Shown: positions 1 to 12,340, numbered from the stretch's first letter. The stretch: 64,000 nt of DNA from Rhodococcus sp. Z13 (GCF_025837095.1 NZ_CP107551.1:2090352-2154351), one strand, 5' to 3'. Translations and numbers: made by a program. The notes: generated from the sequence alone by a model not told the origin.

Positions 1-3104
<3,104 letters not shown>

Positions 3105-3108
<4 letters not shown>

Positions 3109-3932
3109 CCCCCTTCGGACAGCGGCTCGCGGACGCTCTCGACCGCCGGGGCCCGCTGTGCGTGGGCATCGACCCGCATCCCGGGTTGCTCACCGCCTGG
3201 GGACTCGGGGTCGACGTCGACGGGTTGACCCGCTTCAGCGAGCTGTGCGTCGAGGCGTTCGGCACCACGGTCGCCGTCGTGAAGCCGCAGGTGGCGTTCT
3301 TCGAGGCCTTCGGCTCGGCGGGCCTGGCCGTCCTCGAACGCACCATCGCGGCGCTCACGGAGGCCGGCGCCCTGGTGCTCGCCGACGCCAAGCGCGGCGA
3401 CATCGGCTCCACGATGGACGCCTACGCCCGCACGTGGCTCTCGGACGGCTCCCCGCTGCGTTCCGACGCGGTGACGGTGTCGCCCTATCTGGGCTTCGGT
3501 TCGCTCGCTCCGGCGCTCGATCTGGCCGCCGGAACGGGCCGCGGAGTGTTCGTGCTGGCCGCCACCTCCAATCCGGAAGGGGCGCAGGTGCAGACCGCCC
3601 GGGTGGCCGACGGGCGCAGCGTCGCGCAGGTCGTGGTGGACGAGGCCGCGGCCCGCAACGCCGACGCCGTGGGGCTCGGCTCGGTGGGTGTGGTCGTCGG
3701 CGCGACCCTCGCCGAGGCACCCGACCTGTCCGGCCTGCACGGTCCCATCCTGATGCCCGGTGTGGGCGCCCAGGGCGGCACCGCCGAGGACGTGCGCCGG
3801 CTCGCCGGTGACCATCTGCGGGCGGTCGTGCCCAACGTCTCGCGGGACGTGCTGCGCCACGGCCCGTCCGTCACCGAACTGCGGGCCGCCGTCGCCCGCA
3901 CCGTGGAGGGTTTCGCCTTCCTGCAGAACTGA
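3105..3932 (+). CDS. pyrF: Orotidine 5'-phosphate decarboxylase (type 2)
   Basis: PyrF decarboxylates OMP to UMP, the last step of de novo pyrimidine synthesis. The 275-residue length and the [15 protein letters not shown] motif, with the catalytic Asp-Lys pair, mark the longer type 2 family found in actinobacteria. Residues near the N terminus (LCVGIDPHP) and near the C terminus ([11 protein letters not shown]) form the usual substrate and phosphate loops. The chosen ATG overlaps the carB stop (ATGA); reading further upstream would overlap carB by more than 100 bp with no homology. A perfect 17-bp hairpin follows the stop, so this is the last gene of the pyrimidine operon. Confidence 0.97.
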
Positions 3933-3939
3933 CCGTCCA

Positions 3940-3983
3940 CGGCTCGTGCCCGGACCGCCGCCGCGGGGTCCGGGCACGAGCCG
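3940..3983 (+). terminator. Strong hairpin terminator after pyrF
   Basis: A perfect 17-bp inverted repeat (arms 3940-3956 and 3967-3983, 10-nt loop) begins 8 bases after the pyrF stop. There is no U tract, which is common for actinobacterial terminators. It should close the carB-pyrF operon. Confidence 0.85.
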
Positions 3984-4297
3984 TACGTGCAGGCGGTATG
4001 TCCTCTGACCTGCGCCCCGAGGGGGTGCGACACGCGAGAGGTCGGAGAAAATTTTTCGTTCGTTCCCGACCGATCCGGGCGGGTGTAGCCCGGATCACGG
4101 TGACGACGGGCACGGATCCGGCCTCCCACCGGACACACCCGTTCTGACCTGCGGTTTCCTTTCGTTTCGGCAGGTCGGGGCGACGGGGGAGAGTTCACTG
4201 GGCGGGGCGGATCCCACGGCCGGATCCGCGTGCATTACCGCACGGATTTTCGAGAGCGACGCCGGGGGGTGGGTTCGCATTCGTCGGTGGTCGTGAG
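3984..4297 (+). other. Hairpin-rich intergenic region before mihF, possible small RNA
   Basis: No convincing gene lies here. It holds an AT-rich island at 4047-4058 that stands out from the GC-rich background, a perfect 9-bp hairpin (4072-4080 with 4088-4096), a 7-bp hairpin extended by a wobble pair (4146-4152 with 4170-4176), and an 8-bp hairpin with a 2-nt bulge (4224-4233 with 4240-4247) running into a short T run at 4247-4250, which looks like an intrinsic terminator. These elements could belong to a structured RNA of about 190 nt or to a long regulatory leader of mihF. The structures are seen directly; the RNA is inferred. Confidence 0.4.
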
Positions 4298-4303
4298 TAC
4301 GGT
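4298..4303 (+). promoter_or_regulatory. Probable -10 element for mihF
   Basis: TACGGT fits the actinobacterial TANNNT consensus. Transcription would start near 4310 and give a leader of about 54 nt with a small hairpin (CCGCTG/CAGCGG) and a purine-rich ribosome binding site ACGGAGG before the GTG. Confidence 0.45.
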
Positions 4304-4363
4304 CGCTATCGCCGCTGGTTGCAGCGGTGAAGACTCGAAAGCCAACGATGAGACGGAGGAACC

Positions 4364-4684
4364 GTGGCCCTTCCCCAGCTGACCGATGAGCAGCGCGCCG
4401 CTGCTCTGGAGAAGGCGGCTGCTGCCCGTCGCGCCCGGGCTGAGCTCAAGGAGCGCCTGAAGCGCGGCGGCACCGACCTCAAGCAGGTGCTCAAGGATGC
4501 CGAGAACGACGAGATCCTCGGCAAGATGAAGGTGTCCGCGCTGCTCGAGGCCCTGCCGAAGGTCGGCAAGGTCAAGGCGCAGGAGATCATGACCGAGCTG
4601 GAGATCGCCCCGACCCGCCGTCTGCGCGGCCTCGGCGACCGCCAGCGCAAGGCCCTGCTCGCCAGGTTCGATTTCGACGCCTGA
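4364..4684 (+). CDS. mihF: Integration host factor mIHF
   Basis: This 106-residue protein matches the actinobacterial IHF (mIHF, Rv1388 family), an essential small nucleoid protein that bends DNA and is unrelated in fold to enterobacterial IHF. Typical features are the basic helical N-terminal half (KAAAARRARAELKERLKRGG) and a C-terminal helix-two-turn-helix region (LEALPKVGKVKAQEIMTEL) followed by RRLRGLGDRQRKALLARF. The GTG start is preceded by ACGGAGGAACC. It sits 6 bp before gmk in the conserved order mihF-gmk-rpoZ-coaBC-metK. It has its own long upstream region with hairpins, so its expression is likely controlled separately from pyrF. Confidence 0.96.
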   Translation: MALPQLTDEQRAAALEKAAAARRARAELKERLKRGGTDLKQVLKDAENDEILGKMKVSALLEALPKVGKVKAQEIMTELEIAPTRRLRGLGDRQRKALLARFDFDA

Positions 4685-4690
4685 GCGACC

Positions 4691-5302
4691 GTGGTAGCTG
4701 ACGCACGAACCGTGACGGACAGCGCACCCGCAACGCGGAGGGGCCGGCTGGTTGTCCTGGCCGGTCCCTCCGCGGTGGGGAAGTCGACCGTCGTACGCCT
4801 GCTGCGGAGCCGGATTCCGGATCTGCACTTCAGTGTCTCCGCGACCACCCGGGACCCGCGCCCGGGCGAGGTGGACGGGGTGGACTACCACTTCGTCGGC
4901 CGCGCCGAGTTCGACCGGATGATCGACGCGGGCGAACTGCTCGAATGGGCCGACATCCACGGCGGGCTGCAGCGCTCCGGCACCCCGGCCAAGCCGGTGC
5001 TCGACGCTCTCGACCAGGGACGTCCGGTGCTCGTCGAGGTCGACCTCGCGGGTGCCCGCGCCGTCCGGGCCGCCATGAAGGACGCAGTGCTGGCCTTCCT
5101 CGCCCCGCCCAGTTGGGAGGTGCTCGTCGAGCGCCTCACCGGCCGGGGCACCGAGACCGAAGAGGTCGTCGCCCGCCGGCTCGAGACCGCCCGCGCCGAA
5201 CTCGCGGCGAAGGACGAGTTCGACGTGGTCATCGTCAACGACGATGTCGACCGTGCGTGCGACGAATTGGTATCCTTGTTGGTTGGACCCGAAATCGACT
5301 GA
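4691..5302 (+). CDS. gmk: Guanylate kinase
   Basis: Gmk phosphorylates GMP to GDP with ATP in the nucleotide salvage and supply pathway. The P-loop GPSAVGKST is at residues 25-33, followed by the GMP-binding stretch [19 protein letters not shown]. The length, 203 residues including a short N-terminal extension, is normal. The GTG start lies 6 bp after the mihF stop. Neighbours rpoZ and coaBC downstream match the usual actinobacterial cluster, and the tail of gmk is only about 90 bp from rpoZ. Confidence 0.97.
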   Translation: MVADARTVTDSAPATRRGRLVVLAGPSAVGKSTVVRLLRSRIPDLHFSVSATTRDPRPGEVDGVDYHFVGRAEFDRMIDAGELLEWADIHGGLQRSGTPAKPVLDALDQGRPVLVEVDLAGARAVRAAMKDAVLAFLAPPSWEVLVERLTGRGTETEEVVARRLETARAELAAKDEFDVVIVNDDVDRACDELVSLLVGPEID

Positions 5303-5389
5303 TCGCCCGAGCCCGACGTGTTCGCCCGGTCTCGTCCGGCGCCGGTTCCGACGTCCCTCCCATTCCGCGACATCTCAGGAGAACACCGA

Positions 5390-5692
5390 GTGAGCAGCAT
5401 CCAGGCAGCCGCGACCGACCTCGAGGGCAATGCCCTCCCGGTCTACGACACCCCTCCGGGTATCACCAACCCGCCCATCGACGAGCTGCTCGAGCGCGCC
5501 TCCTCGAAGTACGCGCTGGTGATCTACGCGGCCAAGCGTGCCCGCCAGATCAACGATTACTACAACCAGCTCGGCGACGGCATCCTCGAGTACGTCGGCC
5601 CGCTGGTCGAGCCGGGTCTCCAGGAGAAGCCGCTGTCGATCGCCATGCGCGAGATCCACGCGGATCTGCTCGAGCACACCGAAGGCGAGTGA
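5390..5692 (+). CDS. rpoZ: RNA polymerase omega subunit
   Basis: Omega helps fold and hold beta' in the RNA polymerase core. The 100-residue protein contains the family core [20 protein letters not shown] followed by [13 protein letters not shown], and the C-terminal part [16 protein letters not shown]. The GTG at 5390 was chosen because TCAGGAGAACACC precedes it and because an in-frame start further upstream (5318) adds 24 residues without homology. Its stop overlaps the coaBC GTG by 4 bp (GTGA). Confidence 0.96.
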   Translation: MSSIQAAATDLEGNALPVYDTPPGITNPPIDELLERASSKYALVIYAAKRARQINDYYNQLGDGILEYVGPLVEPGLQEKPLSIAMREIHADLLEHTEGE

Positions 5693-6972
5693 GCAACCCC
5701 GTCCCGGGCGGTGAGGCCGGATCGGCGCAGCACCGCCGCATCGTCGTCGGAGTCGCCGGCGGTATCGCCGCGTACAAGTCGTGCGCGCTGATCCGCGCCT
5801 TCACCGAGAGCGGACACCAGGTGCGCGTCGTGCCCACCGAGTCCGCTCTCGAATTCGTCGGACGTGCCACCTTCGAGGCGCTGTCGGGCAACCCCGTCCA
5901 CACCGGGGTGTTCACCGACGTGCCGCAGGTGCCGCACGTCCGGCTCGGCCAGGAGGCCGATCTCGTCGTCGTCGCCCCCGCCACCGCCGACCTCATGGCC
6001 CGTGCCGTGGCCGGCCGCGCCGACGACCTGCTCACCGCGACACTGCTCACCGCGCGGTGCCCGGTGATGTTCGTCCCCGCGATGCACACCGAGATGTGGG
6101 AGCATCCGGCTACCGTCGACAACGTCGCGACCCTGCGTCGCCGGGGTGTCGTGGTCGTCGAACCCGCATCCGGTCGGCTGACCGGCAAGGATACCGGGGC
6201 CGGGCGCATGCCCGAACCCGACGAGATCTTCGCGCTCGCGTCGCTGCTGCTCGAACGGGCCGATGCACTGCCCCGCGACCTCACGGGCCGGCGCATCGTC
6301 GTCTCCGCCGGTGGCACCCGCGAACCCCTCGACCCGGTCCGGTTCCTCGGCAACCGGTCGTCGGGCAAGCAGGGCTACGCCCTCGCGCGGCTGGCCGCCC
6401 AGCGCGGCGCCGACGTCACCCTGGTGGCGGGCAGTGTCGCCGGGCTGGACGATCCGGCGGCGGTGGACGTGGTGCGAGTGCAGACGGCGGCGCAGATGCG
6501 CGACGCCGTCGGCAAGCACGCCGCCGGTGCCGACGCGGTCGTCATGGCCGCCGCGGTCGCCGACTTCCGCCCCACCACCTTCGCCACCAGCAAGATCAAG
6601 AAGGGTGCGGGGGAGCCGGACTCCGTTGCGCTGACCAAGAACGACGACATCCTCGCCGGGCTCGTCCGGGCCCGTTCCGAGGGATCGCTGTCCGCCGAGA
6701 CGGTGATCGTCGGCTTCGCCGCCGAGACCGGCGACGAGCACGGCGACGTCCTCACCTACGCCCGCGACAAGCTGGCCCGCAAGGGCTGCGACCTGCTCGT
6801 GGTCAACGCGGTGGGCGACGGCAAGGCCTTCGAGGTGGACGAGAACAACGGCTGGCTGCTGTCCGCCGACGGTTCCGAAACGGCCCTCGCACACGGCTCC
6901 AAGGCCCTCATGGCCAGCCGCGTGCTCGACGCATTGGGATCGTTGCTGGCAGAACGCGGCAAGAATCGGTGA
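5689..6972 (+). CDS. coaBC: Phosphopantothenoylcysteine decarboxylase / phosphopantothenate-cysteine ligase
   Basis: This bifunctional flavoprotein makes 4'-phosphopantetheine from phosphopantothenate and cysteine, two steps of coenzyme A synthesis. The N-terminal CoaC part shows [15 protein letters not shown], the [12 protein letters not shown] stretch and [12 protein letters not shown] (the PxMNxxMW-type motif with His in place of Asn, as in mycobacteria). The C-terminal CoaB part has [20 protein letters not shown] followed by SGKQG, and SKIKK. The length is 427 residues. The GTG start overlaps the rpoZ stop by 4 bp; the alternative long frame extending into gmk is a GC-rich artefact. Confidence 0.96.
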   Translation: MSNPVPGGEAGSAQHRRIVVGVAGGIAAYKSCALIRAFTESGHQVRVVPTESALEFVGRATFEALSGNPVHTGVFTDVPQVPHVRLGQEADLVVVAPATADLMARAVAGRADDLLTATLLTARCPVMFVPAMHTEMWEHPATVDNVATLRRRGVVVVEPASGRLTGKDTGAGRMPEPDEIFALASLLLERADALPRDLTGRRIVVSAGGTREPLDPVRFLGNRSSGKQGYALARLAAQRGADVTLVAGSVAGLDDPAAVDVVRVQTAAQMRDAVGKHAAGADAVVMAAAVADFRPTTFATSKIKKGAGEPDSVALTKNDDILAGLVRARSEGSLSAETVIVGFAAETGDEHGDVLTYARDKLARKGCDLLVVNAVGDGKAFEVDENNGWLLSADGSETALAHGSKALMASRVLDALGSLLAERGKNR

Positions 6973-6985
6973 TTTCAATACTCGC

Positions 6986-7014
6986 GCCGACGCTGTCGGG
7001 ACAGTAGCGTCGGC
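6986..7014 (+). terminator. Hairpin between coaBC and metK, overlapping a possible metK -10
   Basis: Perfect 9-bp arms 6986-6994 and 7006-7014 follow the coaBC stop and could end the upstream operon. TAGCGT at 7005-7010, within the right arm, fits a -10 element for metK; the resulting leader of about 80 nt contains another small hairpin near 7022-7039. No riboswitch family was recognised in it. Confidence 0.5.
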
Positions 7015-7098
7015 ACTGCGGTCGGGATCCGTCCCGATCGGGAGCACACGCTCCGCATACGGTTTCGCGCCTGGCGCGCACAGTCGAGAGGGAGTTTC

Positions 7099-8313
7099 GT
7101 GAGCAAGACCGGCGGTCGTCTTTTCACCAGTGAGTCCGTGACCGAGGGACACCCGGACAAGATCTGTGACGCCATCAGCGACTCGGTCCTCGACGCGCTC
7201 CTCGCCGAAGACCCCCGCGCCCGCGTCGCGGTGGAAACCCTCGTGACCACCGGACAGGTGCACGTCGTGGGTGAGGTCACCACCTCCGCCTACGCCGACA
7301 TCCCCAAGATCGTGCGCGACCGGGTCCTCGAGATCGGCTACGACTCCTCCTCGAAGGGCTTCGACGGCAACTCCTGCGGTGTCAACATCGCCATCGGCGC
7401 CCAGTCGCCGGAGATCGCCGGCGGCGTGGACGTCTCCCACGAGGCGCGCACCGGGCAGCTCACCGACGACGAGGTCGCCCGGCAGGGCGCCGGCGACCAG
7501 GGCCTGATGTTCGGCTACGCCTGCTCGGACACCCCCGAGCTGATGCCGCTGCCCATCTCGCTGGCCCACCGCCTGTCGCGGCGCCTGACCGAGGTCCGCA
7601 AGACCGGCGTGCTGCCCTACCTGCGTCCCGACGGCAAGACCCAGGTCACCATCGAGTACGACGGCGACAAGCCCGTCCGCCTCGACACCATCGTCATCTC
7701 GACGCAGCACGCGGCCGACATCGACCTGAACAACCTGCTCACCCCGGATCTGCGCACCCACGTCGTCGACGCGGTGCTCGCCGATCCGAACCTCGCGGAC
7801 CTCGACACCGAGGACGTGCGCCTGCTGGTCAACCCGTCCGGCTCGTTCGTCCTCGGCGGCCCGATGGGCGACGCGGGTCTGACCGGCCGCAAGATCATCG
7901 TCGACACCTACGGCGGCATGGCCCGCCACGGCGGCGGCGCCTTCTCCGGCAAGGACCCGTCGAAGGTCGACCGTTCGGCCGCCTACGCGATGCGCTGGGT
8001 CGCCAAGACCGCCGTCGCCGCCGGTCTCGCCGACCGCATCGAGGTGCAGGTCGCCTACGCCATCGGCAAGGCCGCCCCCGTCGGCCTGTTCGTCGAGACC
8101 TTCGGCACCGAGAAGACCGACCCGGCCCGCATCCAGCAGGCCATCGGCGAGGTCTTCGACCTGCGTCCGGGCGCGATCATCCGCGACCTGGACCTGCTGC
8201 GCCCGATCTACGCGCAGACCGCGGCCTACGGTCACTTCGGACGCACCGACATCGACCTGCCCTGGGAGAACACCGACCGCGCCGAGAAGCTGCGCGCGGC
8301 CGCCGGACTGTAG
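7099..8313 (+). CDS. metK: S-adenosylmethionine synthetase
   Basis: MetK joins methionine and ATP to make S-adenosylmethionine, the main methyl donor. The 404-residue protein carries the ATP-binding GHPDKICD motif near residue 20, the [12 protein letters not shown] loop and the glycine-rich [19 protein letters not shown] motif. The GTG start has GAGAGGGAGTTTC in front. It ends the gmk-rpoZ-coaBC-metK group and precedes priA by 20 bp. The position next to priA, rsmB and fmt is conserved in Mycobacteriales. Confidence 0.98.
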   Translation: MSKTGGRLFTSESVTEGHPDKICDAISDSVLDALLAEDPRARVAVETLVTTGQVHVVGEVTTSAYADIPKIVRDRVLEIGYDSSSKGFDGNSCGVNIAIGAQSPEIAGGVDVSHEARTGQLTDDEVARQGAGDQGLMFGYACSDTPELMPLPISLAHRLSRRLTEVRKTGVLPYLRPDGKTQVTIEYDGDKPVRLDTIVISTQHAADIDLNNLLTPDLRTHVVDAVLADPNLADLDTEDVRLLVNPSGSFVLGGPMGDAGLTGRKIIVDTYGGMARHGGGAFSGKDPSKVDRSAAYAMRWVAKTAVAAGLADRIEVQVAYAIGKAAPVGLFVETFGTEKTDPARIQQAIGEVFDLRPGAIIRDLDLLRPIYAQTAAYGHFGRTDIDLPWENTDRAEKLRAAAGL

Positions 8314-8333
8314 TTCCCGGCGATCGGGGCCGG

Positions 8334-10351
8334 GTGGCTGTCGATTTCACTGCCGCCGAGGTCGACCCGGTCGCGCGGGTGCTCCCGCTGCTGCCGGTGC
8401 CGCACCTCGACCGGGAGTTCGACTATCTGATCCCGGACGAACTGGACGCGGACGCCCGACCGGGCGTCCGCGTCCGCGTCCGGTTCGCCGGGCGACTCGT
8501 CGACGGTTTCCTGCTGGAGAGGGTCGCCACCAGCGACCATCCCGGCAAACTGGGGCGCCTCGACCGCGTCGTCTCACCCGAACGGGTCCTCACCCCGGAG
8601 ATCGCCGCGCTCGCCGAGGAGGTGGCGACCCGCTACGCCGGCACCCGCGCCGACGTGCTGCGTCTCGCCGTGCCCCCACGGCATGCCCGCACCGAGGGGG
8701 AGCCGCCCCGCACCCCGGAACCGGTGCCCGCGCCGGACGTCGACACCGAGGCGTGGGCCCGCTACCGGCGCGGCGAGAACTTCCTCGAGGCCCTCACCGC
8801 CGGCCGCGCCCCCCGTGCGGCCTGGCAGGCCCTGCCGGGGGAGGACTGGCCCCGCCGGCTCGCCGAACTCGCGGCCCTCACCGCCGCGGCGGGCCGGGCC
8901 GCCGTGCTCGTCGTCCCCGACCAGCGCGACCTCGACCGGGTGCTGACGGCGTGCGCGGAGGTGGCGGGCGCCGGTCACGTCGTCGGGCTCGCCGCCGGCC
9001 TCGGCCCGGCCGAACGCTACCGACGCTGGCTCGCCGCGCTGCGCGGCTCCGCCCGGATCGTCGTCGGCACCCGCGCCGCGGTGTTCGCACCGACCCCCGG
9101 ACTCGGGTTGCTCGTGGTGTGGGACGACGGTGACGACCTGCACTGCGAACCCCGCTCGCCCTATCCGCACGCGCGGGAGGTCGCGGTGCTGCGAGCCCAC
9201 GCCGAGAGCGCCGCGATCGTGATCGCCGGCCACGCCCGCACCGCCGAGACCCAGGCCCTCGTCGACGCCGGATGGGCTCACGACCTCGTCGCACCCCGCG
9301 AGATCGTGCGCGCGTGCGCCCCGAAGGTCACCGCCCTCGCCGACAGCGACCACGCGCTCGCCCGCGACCCCGCCGCCCGGCCGCGCGGCTGCCCGCGATC
9401 GCGTTCGCCGCCGCCCGCGCGGCCCTCGGCGCGGGACGACCCGTGCTCGTGCAGGTACCGCGGCGCGGTTACGTTCCCGCCCTGGCCTGCGGCAAGTGCC
9501 GCGCCCCCGCCCGCTGCCGCCGCTGCAACGGCCCGCTCGCGTTGCCCGCGGCCGGGGGCCCCGACGAAGCGGCGATCCCGGCCTGCCGGTGGTGTGGTGT
9601 CGCCGATGCCCGGCACCGCTGCCACGCGTGCGGGGCCCGCTCCCTGCGTGCCGTGGTGGTGGGCGCCGCCCGCACCGCCGAGGAACTCGGGCGGGCGTTC
9701 CCGAACGTGCCCGTCGTGACGTCGGGTGGGAACGAGGTCAGGCACAGCGTGCCCGGCACCGCCGCGCTCGTGGTGTCCACCGTCGGCGCCGAACCCGTCG
9801 CCGAGGGTGGCTACGGTGCGGCGCTGCTGCTCGACGGCTGGGCCCTGCTCGGCCGCGCCGACCTACGGGCCACGGAGGAGACGATGCGGCGGTGGCTCAC
9901 CGCCTCCGCGCTGGTGCGGCCCTTCTCCGAGGGCGGGCAGGTCGTGGTCGTCGCCGATTCGGGGATCCCCACCGTGCAGGCCCTGGTTCGCTGGGACCCG
10001 GTGGGGCACGCACGGTCCGAGGTCGCCGAACGCGCCGAGGTGGGCTTCCCGCCCGCGGTGCACATGGCGGCGATCGACGGTGGCTCGGCGGCCGTCGCGG
10101 AACTGCTCGAGGCCACTCGGCTGCCGGAGGACGCCGAGGTGCTCGGCCCGGTGCCGCTGCCACCCGGCCAGCGGTTGCCCTTCGGGGCCGACGGTCCCGA
10201 ACCCGAGGACGTGCACCGGATGATCGTGCGCGTCGCGCGGGCGCAGGGCCGCGAGCTGGGCCGCTCACTGCGTGCCGCGCAGGCCACCCGCACCGCGCGG
10301 CGCGCGGACGGGCCGCTGCGGGTCCAGGTGGATCCCCCGCGGATCGGCTGA
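8334..10351 (+). pseudogene. priA: Primosomal protein N' (PriA), interrupted by an apparent one-base frameshift
   Basis: The N-terminal part (8334 to about 9380) and C-terminal part (about 9381-10351) are in different frames but together read as one PriA of about 672 residues. The switch falls in the GC run at 9372-9389: frame one reads HALARDPAAR, and the other frame continues ARLPAIAFAAARAAL, so a single base appears to be missing near 9380/9381. The 3' part keeps the zinc-binding cysteine pairs (ACGKC, CRRC, CRWCG, CHACG). The helicase part is degenerate: no GxGKT P-loop, and WDDGDD in place of the DEEH box, as is usual for actinobacterial PriA, so it is probably not an active helicase even when intact. 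The frameshift could be a real mutation or a sequencing error in a GC tract. Confidence 0.85.
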
Positions 10352-10799
10352 CCGGTCCGTTCCAGGCAGCCGAGACGACCGGCAGCATCTCGCGTTCCTC
10401 GAGTTCGAGATGGGGAAGCAGCACCCCGGACGACGACAGTGCCGCGGTGAGCGCCTCGTGGCAGCCGGGCCGGTCGGCGCGGAGATCCCGGGCGGCGGTC
10501 CCGACGGCGGTGACGGCGGGTCCGATCGCGCCGTGGTCGGCGTTCATGCGGTCCACGAGCGCGGCCGCATCGGGATTCGCCTGCACGATCCGGGGATACA
10601 GGCCTCGGTCCTCGGCCTCGTGGTGATGGTGCAGGAAGTCCGTCATCCACAGCAGGTGGTCGGCCAGTGCGGTGCGGTGGGTCTCCGGCCACGACTGCGT
10701 GGCACAGGCGACCCGGATGCGCTCGAGATCGCGGCGCAGGGCGGTATGCACGACGCCCGTGATTCGGGTGGCGGCGGGTCCGTCGGGATCGGTGTTCAT
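9897..10799 (-). CDS. Hemerythrin-like domain protein with a tail antisense to priA
   Basis: The first roughly 145 residues (10799 down to about 10364) form a hemerythrin/HHE cation-binding domain: an N-terminal His in VVHTALRRDLERI, then FLHHHHEAEDRGLYP, NADHGAIGPAV and LPHLELEEREMLPV, giving the expected His/Glu ligands for a di-iron site. Such proteins bind oxygen or sense oxygen, NO or iron. The ATG is preceded by CCGGAGGCGTC. The frame stays open for another 155 codons antisense to the 3' end of priA, and that Arg/Pro-rich tail (for example RAARCGWPARHAVSG) looks like shadow sequence. The true C terminus is probably near 10364 in related genes, so a lost stop or frameshift is possible here. 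The domain call is solid; the 3' end is not. Confidence 0.6.
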   Translation of the reverse strand: MNTDPDGPAATRITGVVHTALRRDLERIRVACATQSWPETHRTALADHLLWMTDFLHHHHEAEDRGLYPRIVQANPDAAALVDRMNADHGAIGPAVTAVGTAARDLRADRPGCHEALTAALSSSGVLLPHLELEEREMLPVVSAAWNGPVSRSAGDPPGPAAARPRAARCGWPARHAVSGPARGPAPARRARSSGARPRVRDRRPRRATAGRVAAAPGRAPRRPPAAEWPRAVPRRPPSHRRSPPCAPRAGSPPRRVRRPRTVRAPPGPSEPGPARWGSPNRRRPRPARPRRRAAPARRR

Positions 10800-11116
10800 G
10801 ACGCCTCCGGGAACCGGCGGGAATCGAAGACGGACATCGACGGCGTCTTCGGTGGGGAACGGTGAGGGGTCACCGTGCGGACCCCGGAGGAGTCCCTCAC
10901 GGGACGACGACCTGCAGGAGGTCTCGAGGGGTGCGTCACCGGTGTGAACCGTCCGGCAGGAGGAGGCAAGGATCCGGGGTGAACCTGTTTTCGACCGACC
11001 GGCGGACACCGCCCCGCGTACACGGGGATAGCATCGGTCACTGCACATCGGTGCCCCGATTGTGACCGATCCTGGTCGGCGAGTCGGGTGACGCGCGCCT
11101 GGGGAGGAGCGAACGC
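10800..11116. other. Divergent intergenic region between hemerythrin gene and lipase
   Basis: No gene is supported in these 317 bases. They carry the control regions of two divergent genes, including a TAGCAT -10 candidate at 11029-11034 reading towards the lipase and the inverted repeat at 11033-11070 listed separately. Confidence 0.5.
11033..11070. repeat. 9-bp inverted repeat upstream of the lipase
   Basis: ATCGGTCAC (11033-11041) and GTGACCGAT (11062-11070) are perfect inverted copies with a 20-bp spacer, 47 bp before the lipase ATG and just downstream of a TAGCAT -10 candidate. The arms could be half-sites of an operator or form a hairpin in the leader. Confidence 0.5.
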
Positions 11117-12145
11117 ATGGAGCCGGATCGGACGTTCGGAGCGGGGAGGATGGCCGGCGGTGTCGTCGCAGCGTGCTGCGCGGCGATGCTGGCGACGGGA
11201 GTGGCGGCGGCCCAGCCCGCCGAACCCGGGGACCCGCCGATCCTCGGACTCGGCGAGGGCTCGACCAGTCAGGTCCCCACCCGGCCGGGCGCGGTGGCCA
11301 CGACCCACGCGGAGGCTGCGGAGTACGCCGAGAACCATCCAGGGACCGCACCGGCCGGCGCCAACGACTTCTCGTGCGTGCCGACCGAGGAGCACCCCCG
11401 CCCGGTGGTGCTCGTCCACGGCACGGACTCCAACAGCTACTCCGACTTCGCGGCGCTCTCACCGCTGCTCGCCGAATCGGGTTGGTGCGTCTTCGCCCTG
11501 AACTTCGGGCTCGCACCCGGCGCCGAGGACTACGGCACCGGTGACATCCGGATCTCCGCGACCCAGCTGGGCGGCTTCGTCGACGAGGTGCGCGAGGCGA
11601 CCGGCGCCGAGAAGGTCGACGTCGTCGGGTACTCGCAGGGCGCGACCGTCGCCCGCTACTGGATCGCGAAGCGCGGCGGCGCCGAACACGTCCACCACTG
11701 GGTGGGACTCGCGTCCCCCAGCTACGGCGGCACCTTCTACGGGATCGGCGCGGCCGCGGCGACGCTGCCGGGCGCCACCGACATCGTCGCGGAGGAATTC
11801 TCCGTCGCCCTCGTCCAACAGCTCGAGGGATCGGACCTGCTCACCGAACTCAACACCCCCACCGACACCGTTCCGGGCGTGCGCTACACCACCATCGGCT
11901 CGAACGTCGACGAGGTGATCCAGCCCGCCGGTAACGTCGCCCTGCACGGTGAGGGGGCGGAGAACTTCGTCGTCCAGGAACTGTGCCCGCAGAACCACAC
12001 CGGGCACTTCAACATGGTCTACGACCCATACACGCTGCAGTTCACGCGGCACGTCCTGGACCCCGACCGCTACGCCCCCGGTGAGTGCCGCCCGGTGGCG
12101 CTCGGCACCGGCATCCCGGAACTGATCCTGCAGTCGAACAGCTGA
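11117..12145 (+). CDS. Secreted lipase/esterase of the alpha/beta-hydrolase fold
   Basis: The 342-residue protein begins with a Sec signal peptide: basic residues up to Arg11, a hydrophobic stretch (GGVVAACCAAMLATGVAAA) and a likely cut after Ala32. The mature part has VVLVHGTDSNS (oxyanion region) and the nucleophile elbow GYSQG with Ser173; late Asp and His (for example in the NHTGHF region) can complete the triad. This resembles secreted class 2 triacylglycerol lipases of Rhodococcus and Nocardia (EstA/LipB type). The ATG has GGGGAGGAGCGAACGC in front. It is probably a monocistronic exported enzyme acting on lipids or esters outside the cell; the substrate is unknown. Confidence 0.85.
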   Translation: MEPDRTFGAGRMAGGVVAACCAAMLATGVAAAQPAEPGDPPILGLGEGSTSQVPTRPGAVATTHAEAAEYAENHPGTAPAGANDFSCVPTEEHPRPVVLVHGTDSNSYSDFAALSPLLAESGWCVFALNFGLAPGAEDYGTGDIRISATQLGGFVDEVREATGAEKVDVVGYSQGATVARYWIAKRGGAEHVHHWVGLASPSYGGTFYGIGAAAATLPGATDIVAEEFSVALVQQLEGSDLLTELNTPTDTVPGVRYTTIGSNVDEVIQPAGNVALHGEGAENFVVQELCPQNHTGHFNMVYDPYTLQFTRHVLDPDRYAPGECRPVALGTGIPELILQSNS

Positions 12146-12219
12146 CGCACTACCCTCCTACCACCGGCGCACCGCCGGGGACGGAGTGCGGGGATGCCGA
12201 ACACGGCGCGCACACTCCC

Positions 12220-12225
12220 TAGACT
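12220..12225 (+). promoter_or_regulatory. Probable -10 element upstream of fmt
   Basis: TAGACT fits TANNNT. Transcription from about 12232 would give a leader of about 108 nt before fmt, containing a possible short coupled reading frame (12265-12339). Confidence 0.45.
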
Positions 12226-12340
12226 GTGGGGAGTCCTCGCCCGTCGACTCCTGGAGCAGCATTCGTGACTTCCCTGCAGACCCCCGGCTTCGTGCCGCGC
12301 CGACCCGCGCAGCATCTTCTCTCCCCGGCGGTGCTCTGAC

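Noticed and set aside
6973-7098. SAM riboswitch before metK
   Set aside because: The region has hairpins but no recognised SAM aptamer core; it may be only a terminator plus promoter.
5560-8235. An 891-codon open frame on the minus strand
   Set aside because: It is antisense to coaBC and metK and shows no protein family pattern.
12226-12339. Leaderless short gene starting at GTG 12226
   Set aside because: The GTG directly follows the TAGACT -10 with no spacer, so transcription cannot start there; only the internal GTG 12265 remains possible.
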